Shown piece by piece: positions 7,405 to 16,087 of a stretch of 64,000 nucleotides of DNA. The stretch is from Bacteroidaceae bacterium. GTDB lineage: Bacteria; Bacteroidota; Bacteroidia; Bacteroidales; Bacteroidaceae. The position numbers and the translations under genes were made by a program. Numbering within the stretch: the first letter of the stretch is position 1; each line of letters begins with the position of its first letter. The notes under the pieces were generated by a model. It saw only the letters and a program-made list of their open reading frames with translations. It was not told where the DNA came from and ran no database searches. The stretch spans positions 1 to 64,000 of the forward strand of contig JAGBPB010000114.1 in NCBI GenBank assembly GCA_017633615.1. Reading direction: 5' to 3'.

Positions 7405-8165
7405 TGGCAAGAATCAAGTGGCACAGGAGTGACAGCATTGGCTCCACTAACACATATCTGCGTGAACTGAACGGAGGTGATCCGGACTATGACTATGAGG
7501 TGGCGGTAGCCTCTTTCCAGACTGCAGGACGCGGTCAGAAAGGCAACACGTGGGAGTCAGAGGCCGGCAAGAACCTGCTTTTCAGCATACTGGCACACCC
7601 ACAGGGCATAAAAGTGCAGGAGCAGTTCTATATATCGGAGGCTATAGCACTGGCGGTATCGGACAGCGTGATTGCCGCCGTAGGAGCTGAGTATGCCGAT
7701 GGCGTATCTGTCAAATGGTCTAATGATGTCTATTGGAATGACTTTAAGATGGCAGGCATACTGATTGAGAACACCCTTCAGGGTGACCGCATACTTGATA
7801 CCGTAGCAGGTGTAGGGCTTGACGTGAACCAGGAGGTGTTTGTAAGTGATGCGCCCAACCCCATTTCAATGCGCAACATCACGGGCCGTGAGTTTGACCT
7901 GGACGCTCTGCTTAATGATATTGTGGACCGTTTCATCGGATATATGGAGGCCGGAACTACGGAATTACGGAACAAAACGGATAAACTGTACCGCAGCCGC
8001 CTCTACCGCCGTGAAGGCTATCATAAGTTCCGCGATGGAAACGGCATATTTGAGGCCTGCATAGAAGGCATCCGTCCCGATGGCTGCCTGATGCTGCAAA
8101 CCCCCAACGGTGAGCACCGCGTCTATGAATTCAAGCAGGTACAGTTCATCCTGCCGGGAAAATGA
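7404..8165 (+). CDS. birA: Biotin--[acetyl-CoA-carboxylase] ligase
   Basis: 253 residues. It activates biotin with ATP and transfers it to the biotin carboxyl carrier protein. The biotin-AMP site is intact: SIGSTNTYL, the glycine-rich GRGQKGNTWESEAGKN and the KWSNDVYW-KMAGIL segment with the catalytic Lys. There is no N-terminal helix-turn-helix, so this is a monofunctional ligase rather than a biotin repressor. It overlaps yraN by one base and precedes pyrH by 25 bp. Confidence 0.95.
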   Translation: MARIKWHRSDSIGSTNTYLRELNGGDPDYDYEVAVASFQTAGRGQKGNTWESEAGKNLLFSILAHPQGIKVQEQFYISEAIALAVSDSVIAAVGAEYADGVSVKWSNDVYWNDFKMAGILIENTLQGDRILDTVAGVGLDVNQEVFVSDAPNPISMRNITGREFDLDALLNDIVDRFIGYMEAGTTELRNKTDKLYRSRLYRREGYHKFRDGNGIFEACIEGIRPDGCLMLQTPNGEHRVYEFKQVQFILPGK

Positions 8166-8190
8166 TTAAATTCGCAAAAAAATAAACACA

Positions 8191-8901
8191 ATGGCTAGGT
8201 TTAAGAGAATATTGCTCAAGCTCAGCGGCGAGAGTCTGATGGGTGAGCAGAAATACGGTATTGACGAGAAGCGTCTGGGTGAGTATGCACAGCAGATCAA
8301 GGAGATACATGATATGGGTGTGCAGATAGGCATAGTGATTGGCGGCGGTAACATATTCCGCGGTCTCAAGGGCGCAGGCAAGGGCTTTGACCGCGTAAAA
8401 GGAGACCAGATGGGTATGCTGGCAACCGTAATCAACGGTCTGGGACTGAGTTCCGCACTCACATCGATAGACTGCCCCAACAAGGTGCTTACCGCTATCC
8501 GCATGGAACCCATCGGCGAGCTCTATTCAAAGTGGAAAGCCATAGACGCAATGGAGCAGGGGCAGGTAGCCATCCTGGTGGGCGGCACAGGTAACCCCTA
8601 CTTCACAACCGATACCGGCTCATCACTGCGCGGCATTGAGATTGAGGCCGATGTAATGCTCAAGGGAACCCGCGTGGACGGCGTCTACACCGCCGATCCC
8701 GAGAAGGATCCCACTGCCACCAAGTTTGATGAAATCACCTTTGATGAAATCTACAACCGCAACCTAAAGGTAATGGACCTGACCGCCACCACAATGTGTA
8801 AGGAGAACGGTCTTTCCATCTACGTATTCAATATGGATGTTCCCGGCAACCTCAAGAAGGTCATCGCCGGCGAGCCCATCGGCACCCTGGTGCATAAGTG
8901 A
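8191..8901 (+). CDS. pyrH: UMP kinase
   Basis: 236 residues of the amino-acid kinase fold, phosphorylating UMP to UDP in pyrimidine synthesis. Motifs: KLSGESLMG at the N-terminus, GGGNIFRG for phosphate binding, GTGNPYFTTDT for the UMP site and KGTRVDGVYTADP near the ATP site. Length is normal for bacterial hexameric UMP kinase. It abuts the convergent DUF4419 gene with no spacer, so no terminator fits between the two stop codons. Confidence 0.97.
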   Translation: MARFKRILLKLSGESLMGEQKYGIDEKRLGEYAQQIKEIHDMGVQIGIVIGGGNIFRGLKGAGKGFDRVKGDQMGMLATVINGLGLSSALTSIDCPNKVLTAIRMEPIGELYSKWKAIDAMEQGQVAILVGGTGNPYFTTDTGSSLRGIEIEADVMLKGTRVDGVYTADPEKDPTATKFDEITFDEIYNRNLKVMDLTATTMCKENGLSIYVFNMDVPGNLKKVIAGEPIGTLVHK

Positions 8902-10341
8902 TTATTTAACGCGTCTGATGCGAGCTTCGGGGAAGCGGGCCTTAAGTGCAGCTTCCTCATCAGGTGTCATGCTGCCGGTGATGGTGAGTTCATCTATCCT
9001 CTTCTCATCCATCCAATCCGGAATGATTACCTTGCCGTCAAATGTCAGTGAGAGGCGCCCTATATGGCCCATCTTGCGGATTATATCAGGAACCTTGTTC
9101 ACCCTCAGAGACAGGCCGTCCCAATCATCTTTTGCCTTTTCCTCAAATTCTTCCAACAGTTCCTCTTCAGTCTGCTTTACACGGGTAAACCAACCCAGTT
9201 TTGGAGTCATGGTATAGGTTACAGTATCAACCTCCATTCCAACAATTCCGGCCCAGAACTCCATCATCATCTCGGCTTCAATCTCGCCTGTAAAGTCATT
9301 GTATATGATATACTTATAGTCTGTACGGACCATTTCAGGCAACATTCCGTGATCCATATTGACCTCTTTGGGAGTACGGCCGGACTTGTCAAAGGGAAGC
9401 AGTTTGAGGAACCAGCCGTCAAACTTGGTGGCACCCATATCCATTCCTCCGCAACTGAGTCCACGCAAATCGCCCGGGCGGTATTTCTTGACAATGCTCT
9501 TCCAGAAATTTACATCGGGCTTACCCTTTGATGCATTTACGAACTCTGTCAGTATGGGTTCCAGATCCTTTACCCACCAGTCAATGCCGTATGCACTGAG
9601 TTTGCGGGTTCGGTCCAGAATTGACTGCCAGTCATCGGGTGTACCGGTAAGGGTGATGCTCGGGATACCGCAAGAAAGATACATTACAATGTAATTGAAG
9701 TATGACTTTACGGTCTCCATAAGTACAATCTCTGATACTATGTGCTCATTCACGCCCGTTGTAGAAAATTTCTGAGCCATGATATCGGCAATCTCACCCT
9801 TGGTGTTGTCACGTATCTGCTCATAAAAACCGTCTACAATCGCCTCCCAGTCAGCATGACCTTCCAAAATATCTTTGCCGGACTGCACCACCAGGTCTAT
9901 CTTCCCTTCATGATCCACAAACAGGTTACGCAGTTCCTCAGGGTTGTCATTAACATAGTGTGCAAATCCCTGACAGATAAGGAACCATATTACATCGGGC
10001 GACAGCACCACGGGCCTGTGGTCTGCAAAAGCATCAATCATTCCATCAAAGAACGGGCTCTCACCATAGTAAGCATATTGCCCTTGTCCTAATCCGGAGC
10101 CTACAACCCTCTCTGCATCACCCGGAATCTCACTACGGTTCAACATTGCGCTGATAAGCCCCTGAGCATTTTTCATTTTAAACGACAGGCTCTCACCTGT
10201 AGGTTCGGGCAGGTCAGGATCAACACGGAAAGTTATACTCTTTCCTTTCTCACGGCTTATGATATCCTTTTTCTTAGCCTGCACGCCTGCCGAAACCACC
10301 AGTCCGGCAAGAACCATCAAACATATTCTAAATTTCTTCAT
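8902..10341 (-). CDS. Secreted DUF4419 protein
   Basis: 479 residues with a cleavable signal peptide (MKKFRICLMVLAGLVVSAGVQA). The body has the DUF4419 hallmark around residues 100-150 (RPVVLSPDVIWFLICQGFA, then HVNxNPE-like HYVNDNPEELR) and a central GIDWWVKDLEPIL segment. DUF4419 occurs mainly in eukaryotes and Bacteroidota and its activity is unknown. The C-terminal ~90 residues, with MTPDEEAALKARFPEARI, look like a separate domain. It lies 65 bp downstream of the FISUMP gene, across a pair of inverted REP-like palindromes. Confidence 0.8.
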   Translation of the reverse strand: MKKFRICLMVLAGLVVSAGVQAKKKDIISREKGKSITFRVDPDLPEPTGESLSFKMKNAQGLISAMLNRSEIPGDAERVVGSGLGQGQYAYYGESPFFDGMIDAFADHRPVVLSPDVIWFLICQGFAHYVNDNPEELRNLFVDHEGKIDLVVQSGKDILEGHADWEAIVDGFYEQIRDNTKGEIADIMAQKFSTTGVNEHIVSEIVLMETVKSYFNYIVMYLSCGIPSITLTGTPDDWQSILDRTRKLSAYGIDWWVKDLEPILTEFVNASKGKPDVNFWKSIVKKYRPGDLRGLSCGGMDMGATKFDGWFLKLLPFDKSGRTPKEVNMDHGMLPEMVRTDYKYIIYNDFTGEIEAEMMMEFWAGIVGMEVDTVTYTMTPKLGWFTRVKQTEEELLEEFEEKAKDDWDGLSLRVNKVPDIIRKMGHIGRLSLTFDGKVIIPDWMDEKRIDELTITGSMTPDEEAALKARFPEARIRRVK

Positions 10342-10359
10342 AATATTCCTTTGTGTCAG

Positions 10360-10379
10360 AAGGGGACTGTCCCCAATTG
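10360..10379. repeat. REP-like palindrome, copy 2
   Basis: AAGGGGACTGTCCCCAATTG, the same core as the other copies, in inverted orientation to the copy at 10419. The two together form a REP doublet spanning the gap between two minus-strand genes, just upstream of the DUF4419 start. Confidence 0.75.
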
Positions 10380-10406
10380 AACATATTATCGTTTACTTAT
10401 TCTCAC

Positions 10407-13400
10407 CTACTTTTTCACGTGCAATTGGGGACTGTCCCCTTTTGCACACACCGCACGGACGGAAAAACCTTTCACCCTATCCCTGGACGTTATATGTATC
10501 TTAGTCATTTTTGATCCGCCAAATGAATCCTCTGCATCTCCAAAGTCAAGCTCCACCTCATCGGATGTTCCGAATTTAATTTCACTGAATGCCAAAATGA
10601 CACAACGGTCTGTATACCCGGAACTTAAGTCTGATGTCAGATAATAACCGTCAATATTATTTGTTGCTATGAAATCATCCCCTAACCCTAAAGATGAATT
10701 ATAAGGAAGGAATATGGAGTTCTGCGTATATCCGGGAACCCGGCTTGTTATGCGGTAACCCTTTACTCCGTTTATGGAATCCTCTTTCCATTCACATTTC
10801 TCATACAGTTCCTTATAATCCTCCTTGGTGGGCATACGCCACTTGCCTCCCCAGTTGACCCGGGCAGCATCATCCTCAAGGTCCAGTCTGGTTTTTCCGT
10901 CCTTATACGGATCATTGGAGTTTTCTCTGAAAGGTACGTATTTTGAGTACCACCATTTGTTCTCATCCTTATAAGCAGCCATGTACTTGTAGTTGTACAC
11001 TGAATAATAGATTTTCTGAGTGGTTTCACCCCAGGCAAAACGGGCTCCAATCTCTTCAGGATTCTCAGCGCCCACATTGCAGTCTGCCCAAAGCACACTT
11101 AAGCCTAAATCAACCATAGCGTTATGTTTCAAAGGCTTGACGGGATCAGGCTTCACTTTCCCTCGGCCTTCTGATTCAGGTATTTCCTTTACAGGCCTGA
11201 TGGGTACGCCATGAAAACGTCTGCTCATATTGCCCAACGATTGATCCAAAGTCGATGTCCAGTAATAAACGGCCCCACCATTGACAAGACCGGAACTGAA
11301 CCCGCTTATATAATCACTTATGTAACCGGCAGCAGGCAGGTATATGCTACGGCCTTCATATCCGGGGACATTGCTGGTGATGACATATCCCAGAAGTCTT
11401 TTTTCAAACCAGACCTCAACAGTATCGTCATATTTGTACTCAAGAGTGTCTTCTACAAACTTTGCCTCCAAGGTACATTTGGTCTTGAGTTCCCAAAGTT
11501 CATCGGCCGTAGGCATACGCCATCCATCACCCAGCAGAACTATGGCTGCATCATCCTCCGGATCAAGACTGGCCTTGTAATCAAGCGGATATTTTGATCC
11601 TCCCCATGAATTGGTATAGAAATTATACTTGGTTGTCTCATTCGTATACTGACCGAACTTATATTTATCGCCGGTATAAAGGCCGGCCTTGGGGCTTGTC
11701 TCTCCCCACATGAAATATCCGCCCGGTTCATCAGGCAATGAAGCGCCCAGATTGGCCGATGCCCACATAACACTCAGCCCCAGGTCAACTGGCTCCGGCA
11801 CGGGCAGTGATACAGATACAGCCAGCTCTGCCTTTTTACCTCCTGACTCAGCCGTTATGATGCAATTGCCCTTGCCTACAGCAGTCAGATAGCCGTCAGC
11901 AACTTGGGCAACATCAGGATTTGATGAGCCCCAGGTTACATTCATTTCATTGACCGGACGACCTGCCGGCATCATCTTGACCACAGCTTCTGTTATCTGT
12001 CCGTACTGCATATCCAGATGATCTTCACCAAATGACAATGAAGTGAACATATCATTACCAAGAGACTTTACAGGACGTACGCTCATGCCCACAAACCTGG
12101 ACTCCATGCTGGCCAGGTTGGGCTGAGCTCTCTTTTCTTCTAAAATTGAATAATTTCTGTCCAACAGACTTGCATCATAGTATCTTCCCTCTTGGGCGCT
12201 GCGCGTATCCAGATATACACCCTGGGTACCACGTCCTGCAGTTGCAGACCACACATATAACTCACTGCCGCTGTCTCTGGGCTCATTGCCGTTCATACAT
12301 CCCGCAAACGGCATAAAAATACTTCTGTCCTCAAAGCCCGGAACCTTGCTTGTGAATCTCATGCCCTCGACCCCGTCAATGCTTTCAGTTTCATACGTGC
12401 TGTTCAATATCAGCTCCTTGAAATCATCAGACGTAGGCATGTGCCATTTATCGCCTGATATGACCGATGCAATATCATCCATAGCCTCCAGACGGTCCAG
12501 ATTATCGGGTTTAAGCAGGAACTCGGTTTGTCCTTCAGTAGTATATTTATCTAGACCCACTCTGTATCCGGAAGCAGTACTGCAGTATCGGTATGCGTTC
12601 CAGGAATAGAAATCCTTGGGTTCAATCTCAGCCCACGCATAATAATTACCGTAGTCCGATGGTTTTGCGGCACCTATGTTACGGGTTGCCCACAGCACTC
12701 CCAGTCCCATATCCACAAATTCCACATCATTCGGCATAACGGTAACGGTGCATTCGGCACTACGGCCGTAAGCCTGTACAGTAAGGGTGCATGTTCCGGG
12801 AGCTATGGCCGCAATCAGGCCGCCATCTGTTACAGAAACCACGTTTTCATCGGATGATTTCCATGTTGAAGCGCTGTTTACGTTACGCTTTGACATTAAG
12901 ACACCCAGTCTGGTAATTGTGCCCTGCTCCATATCAAATTTCTTGCGGTCAATAGAGAGTTTGCCCAGTTCTTTACCTGACAGAGGCATGACCATACGCA
13001 CAGACTGCTCTGATGCCCTGTTCTCACTGTGCCATTCAGTAGCGCCGCGCTGGAAATTGAAACCGTAAGCTGATTGCTCACCGGGCTGGACGCCCGGAGT
13101 AGCAGCCCAATATGATGCGTAAGTGTCTAACTGCATCAGATTGCCATCCTGCAACCATCCTGATGCGGGCAGAAATATACTGTTACCCTTATATCCTTTA
13201 ATATTACTTGTTACAAGGTAACCGCTTATACCGTTCTGCTCAATCCATTTCCATGAGCAGTATTCAAGCAGTTCACTCCACTCTGCCTTGGTGGCCATGC
13301 GGCTGCCATCGGTCGTCGTGATAGACATAGCATCGTTCCAGGTCCAATACCAACCGTAAGGTCTGTATTCAGTGGTACCCATGTTAACCGTACCCCATTT

Positions 13401-13496
13401 TACACTCAGACCCAAGTCAACATAATCCTCTGCTGATACTATACTGCATATAGCACAGAAAAGGGCAATTACTGAAAATCGGATTATTCTCATCAT
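10407..13496 (-). CDS. Secreted FISUMP-repeat protein with two Ig-like domains
   Basis: About 1029 residues with a signal peptide (IALFCAICSIVSA). Four copies of a FISUMP-like domain begin VDLGLSVKWG, VDMGLGVLWA, VDLGLSVMWA and VDLGLSVLWA and share WRMPTxxxxxEL and ITSxVPGYxxxSIFLP. After copies one and two come Big_2 Ig-like domains (SIDRKKFDMEQG to ECTVTV; FGEDHLDMQYGQ to ELAVSV). FISUMP domains occur on surface proteins of unknown function. I chose the ATG at 13496, since a -7 box at 13526 would leave the ATG at 13514 almost no leader. The last codons (KGDSPQL) are read from a REP-like palindrome. Confidence 0.8.
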   Translation of the reverse strand: MMRIIRFSVIALFCAICSIVSAEDYVDLGLSVKWGTVNMGTTEYRPYGWYWTWNDAMSITTTDGSRMATKAEWSELLEYCSWKWIEQNGISGYLVTSNIKGYKGNSIFLPASGWLQDGNLMQLDTYASYWAATPGVQPGEQSAYGFNFQRGATEWHSENRASEQSVRMVMPLSGKELGKLSIDRKKFDMEQGTITRLGVLMSKRNVNSASTWKSSDENVVSVTDGGLIAAIAPGTCTLTVQAYGRSAECTVTVMPNDVEFVDMGLGVLWATRNIGAAKPSDYGNYYAWAEIEPKDFYSWNAYRYCSTASGYRVGLDKYTTEGQTEFLLKPDNLDRLEAMDDIASVISGDKWHMPTSDDFKELILNSTYETESIDGVEGMRFTSKVPGFEDRSIFMPFAGCMNGNEPRDSGSELYVWSATAGRGTQGVYLDTRSAQEGRYYDASLLDRNYSILEEKRAQPNLASMESRFVGMSVRPVKSLGNDMFTSLSFGEDHLDMQYGQITEAVVKMMPAGRPVNEMNVTWGSSNPDVAQVADGYLTAVGKGNCIITAESGGKKAELAVSVSLPVPEPVDLGLSVMWASANLGASLPDEPGGYFMWGETSPKAGLYTGDKYKFGQYTNETTKYNFYTNSWGGSKYPLDYKASLDPEDDAAIVLLGDGWRMPTADELWELKTKCTLEAKFVEDTLEYKYDDTVEVWFEKRLLGYVITSNVPGYEGRSIYLPAAGYISDYISGFSSGLVNGGAVYYWTSTLDQSLGNMSRRFHGVPIRPVKEIPESEGRGKVKPDPVKPLKHNAMVDLGLSVLWADCNVGAENPEEIGARFAWGETTQKIYYSVYNYKYMAAYKDENKWWYSKYVPFRENSNDPYKDGKTRLDLEDDAARVNWGGKWRMPTKEDYKELYEKCEWKEDSINGVKGYRITSRVPGYTQNSIFLPYNSSLGLGDDFIATNNIDGYYLTSDLSSGYTDRCVILAFSEIKFGTSDEVELDFGDAEDSFGGSKMTKIHITSRDRVKGFSVRAVCAKGDSPQLHVKK
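10419..10447. repeat. REP-like palindrome, copy 3, inside a coding end
   Basis: Core CAATTGGGGACTGTCCCC with self-complementary flanks GTGCAA/TTGCAC. It overlaps the 3' end of the FISUMP gene and encodes its near-terminal residues before the stop at 10407-10409, so the element has been captured as coding sequence. Confidence 0.8.
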
Positions 13497-13525
13497 AAGC
13501 AACTGGTTTAACATTGATTCCGGGA

Positions 13526-13533
13526 CAAAAGTA
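13526..13533 (-). promoter_or_regulatory. -7 box of the FISUMP gene
   Basis: Minus-strand TACTTTTG matches the -7 consensus. Candidate TTTG boxes lie 14 and 23 bp further upstream. Transcription would start near 13520. Confidence 0.5.
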
Positions 13534-13587
13534 TCATCCTAAAAACGCAAATACAACAAAAATGCGTCTCAAAACCGTTGCATTTTT

Positions 13588-14673
13588 TCAGGCGTTCTTG
13601 ATTTTAAGGTAGTTGCAAGCCAGAATTTTGCCCTCGCCGTCACGCAGGTGCATCGCACCGCCCTGGCAGTAACGCCATACCTTGCAGTCACGGCACTCGC
13701 CCGTCTTCATCCATTTTCGGTTACGGTAAAGTTCAAACTTTTTTTCCCAGATATCCCAGAAGTTATCGGTATGGATGTTTCCCTGATTGTAGTCACTGCG
13801 GATGCTAAGACAGCCTGATATAGCTCCGTCATACCGTATTGAGGCAACGGTAAGTCCGGCAACACAGCGGAACAGATGGTCGCGTACTATGCCCTCATAA
13901 GGACCTACAAATCCCTCACATGAATAGTTGAGTTTTATCCTGCCCTCACGACGTACTGCGGCAATGTAATTCATAAGTTGTACAAACTGCTCATTGGAGA
14001 GCATCAGTTCATCATCACCTGCGGCACGCCCCATAGGAGCTACGGTAAAGATACGCCACTGCCTGACGCCGCGGCTTATGAGATATTCCTTGAATTTGTC
14101 AAGATAATCAAAGTTGCGTTTGTTTACGCAGGTAATAAGATCCCAGGTAAGCCCCGGATGTTCATTGAACCAGTCTATGGCGGCATCGGCACGCTTGAAA
14201 CTCAGTTCACTGCCGCGCATCCAGTTGTGTTCAGGCTCAAAGCCGTCAAAACTCATGGCTACCGTATCAAGACCGGTACCCACCAATTCATCGACCTTTT
14301 CACGGGTCAGAAGCATACCGTTGGTGACCATTCCCCACAGGTACCCGCGCTTCTTTATCTCAGCTCCCACCTGGATGATGTCGGGACGCACCAGAGGCTC
14401 TCCACCCGTGGTAATGACCACGCATCGGCCACGCTCAAAATCCTTAGGGCTACTGTCCAGAACTCCCAGCAAATCACTTATAGGGGGATCCTCCAGCCCG
14501 GCAGTCTTACGGCAGTCACTTCCGCAGTGGCGGCAACTAAGGTTACAGCGCAAGGTGCACTCCCAGAAAAGTTGCGTAAGCTTGTGCTCCAATACCTCTG
14601 TCCTGAGCGCTGCCCTGCCGGCTTCAAGGACTAATCTCCTGGCAAATGAAATCTTAGGGTACATACTTGACAT
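13588..14673 (-). CDS. Radical SAM/SPASM enzyme, rSAM/lipoprotein system type
   Basis: About 361 residues from the ATG at 14673; in-frame ATGs reach up to 14721, but those lie inside the upstream gene. The radical SAM cluster motif is CNLSCRHC (CxxxCxxC), followed by TTGGEPL for SAM binding. A SPASM domain at the C-terminus has Cys in CVAGL, SGCLSI, GECRDCKVWRYC and ACNY, enough for auxiliary Fe-S clusters. This combination is typical of peptide- or protein-modifying enzymes; it resembles the TIGR04133 group, described as paired with a lipoprotein. The gene overlaps a haem-motif lipoprotein gene, and a DUF6057 gene precedes that. The substrate is unknown. Confidence 0.8.
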   Translation of the reverse strand: MSSMYPKISFARRLVLEAGRAALRTEVLEHKLTQLFWECTLRCNLSCRHCGSDCRKTAGLEDPPISDLLGVLDSSPKDFERGRCVVITTGGEPLVRPDIIQVGAEIKKRGYLWGMVTNGMLLTREKVDELVGTGLDTVAMSFDGFEPEHNWMRGSELSFKRADAAIDWFNEHPGLTWDLITCVNKRNFDYLDKFKEYLISRGVRQWRIFTVAPMGRAAGDDELMLSNEQFVQLMNYIAAVRREGRIKLNYSCEGFVGPYEGIVRDHLFRCVAGLTVASIRYDGAISGCLSIRSDYNQGNIHTDNFWDIWEKKFELYRNRKWMKTGECRDCKVWRYCQGGAMHLRDGEGKILACNYLKIKNA

Positions 14674-16087
14674 TTCGGGTTTTAACATCATTGTAAAATG
14701 CCGCAATTTCACGTGCATCATATACTTCCGGTGTAGGATACAGCTCCGGATAGTTGAATGATTTGAGTGTTATCCTGTATTTGTCAGGATCACTCTGCGG
14801 GAGCACAAAAGGCTTTCCGGCAGTCCCGTCCTCATCAAAATGAACTATATACGGACGTCCGTATACCAGGTCATCACGTTTTGAAGCAAAAACAACCCAA
14901 CGGCCGTTGCTGCTCCAACTGTGATAGGTATCGGCACCAAAGGCATTAACCTGCGGCAACATATCTACCTTGCGGTCTTTCAGGTCAATAAGCCACAGGT
15001 CACTCTCCTCATGCCAAACCGGGAATGTACCATACTGTGCAGCAGTTGCCATAAGCCAGCGGCCATCAGGCGATACCTTGAGATGACTGAATGACAAATT
15101 GTCTCCTGCCCGTAAAAGAGTGTAAACCTTATCTCCCATCTTACCGGTTTCACGGTCAAACGGGATCACTGCTATGTCATAATGCATATCAACGGTACTG
15201 TCAGGCTGCTCAAAATGACGGGCCCTGCAGAAAAAGACGGCTGTCCCGTCGGCCGAGAAACAGGGGAATGTCTCCTGATACTCATCATTGTTGACAGCCG
15301 GACTGTCAGTAACCGTCAGACTGTCAAAATCAAGCACTACCAGATCACTGCGTTTGTCATAGACTTCCATACGGAGATCACGGCGGCTGTGTATGGCAAA
15401 TGTTATGTCGGCGGTAGCAAACACACCGTATCGGCCATCCTTGGAGATATCGCCGTAAACTGTATTTCCGGTCTTTTCAGTCTTGGTGTTCAGTTTGACA
15501 ACGTTTCCATTACGGTTAAGCACCGTACCCCCGTTTGCGCCGCGCAGATGCATGAATGATGTGCCTTCACGGTTTGTAGTATGGCAATTCATACAACTGT
15601 GCCCCGCACTCCTGTTGTCACCCAATATTACGGTCTTGAAATTCTCAATATCACGCTCTACTATCTGTATCCTGTCCCACACCTCATAAGCAGGCTCGAT
15701 AAGACGGTAGCTGAGATACCTGTCAATTGAATCAGGCGCAATGGTCCAACTGAAAGAGCATGAATAATCCTCATGTCCGCGTATGCCCTTAGCTTTGACA
15801 TCAACAGTCACTGCACCGCCCTTTTCAGCCTCAAGCATTGAATGCCACCGGCTTACCGGGAACTTGACCAGGCCCTTCTTTCCCCTGAACTTATACTCTC
15901 CACGCTCTCCTTTTACCGTTACCTGAATCCGGCCTGAACCACCCACGCGGAAATTAAGCGGAGCGATATTGCACGGGATGGTAACATCGGCATAATCCGG
16001 AAACATTCCGTTTCCTGAATCCTCCACGCCGCGGCAGCAGCACACCGCCAGCGCTATAAGCAGGAACAATATTCTATAGTTTTTCAT
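14654..16087 (-). CDS. TolB-like lipoprotein with a haem c (CxxCH) motif
   Basis: 477 residues. A lipoprotein signal ends in a Cys triplet (AVCCC, residues 16-18). A beta-rich N-terminal domain is followed by CMNCH at residues 165-169, a c-type haem attachment motif, then WD40/PD40-like repeats (DGRYGVFA, DGTAVFFC, DGRWLMAT, NGRWVVFA) forming a TolB-like propeller. It is probably an exported, membrane-anchored cytochrome or redox sensor. Attachment of haem would need cytochrome c maturation genes elsewhere. It overlaps DUF6057 by 4 bp and the radical SAM gene by 20 bp. The role is inferred only. Confidence 0.75.
   Translation of the reverse strand: MKNYRILFLLIALAVCCCRGVEDSGNGMFPDYADVTIPCNIAPLNFRVGGSGRIQVTVKGERGEYKFRGKKGLVKFPVSRWHSMLEAEKGGAVTVDVKAKGIRGHEDYSCSFSWTIAPDSIDRYLSYRLIEPAYEVWDRIQIVERDIENFKTVILGDNRSAGHSCMNCHTTNREGTSFMHLRGANGGTVLNRNGNVVKLNTKTEKTGNTVYGDISKDGRYGVFATADITFAIHSRRDLRMEVYDKRSDLVVLDFDSLTVTDSPAVNNDEYQETFPCFSADGTAVFFCRARHFEQPDSTVDMHYDIAVIPFDRETGKMGDKVYTLLRAGDNLSFSHLKVSPDGRWLMATAAQYGTFPVWHEESDLWLIDLKDRKVDMLPQVNAFGADTYHSWSSNGRWVVFASKRDDLVYGRPYIVHFDEDGTAGKPFVLPQSDPDKYRITLKSFNYPELYPTPEVYDAREIAAFYNDVKTRNVKYVP

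Noticed and set aside
7057..7410. Antisense frame across yraN
   Set aside because: Shadow of a conserved gene with its own promoter and proper start.
13978..14761. Two long plus-strand frames opposite the radical SAM gene
   Set aside because: Shadows of a well-conserved enzyme gene with no domain character.
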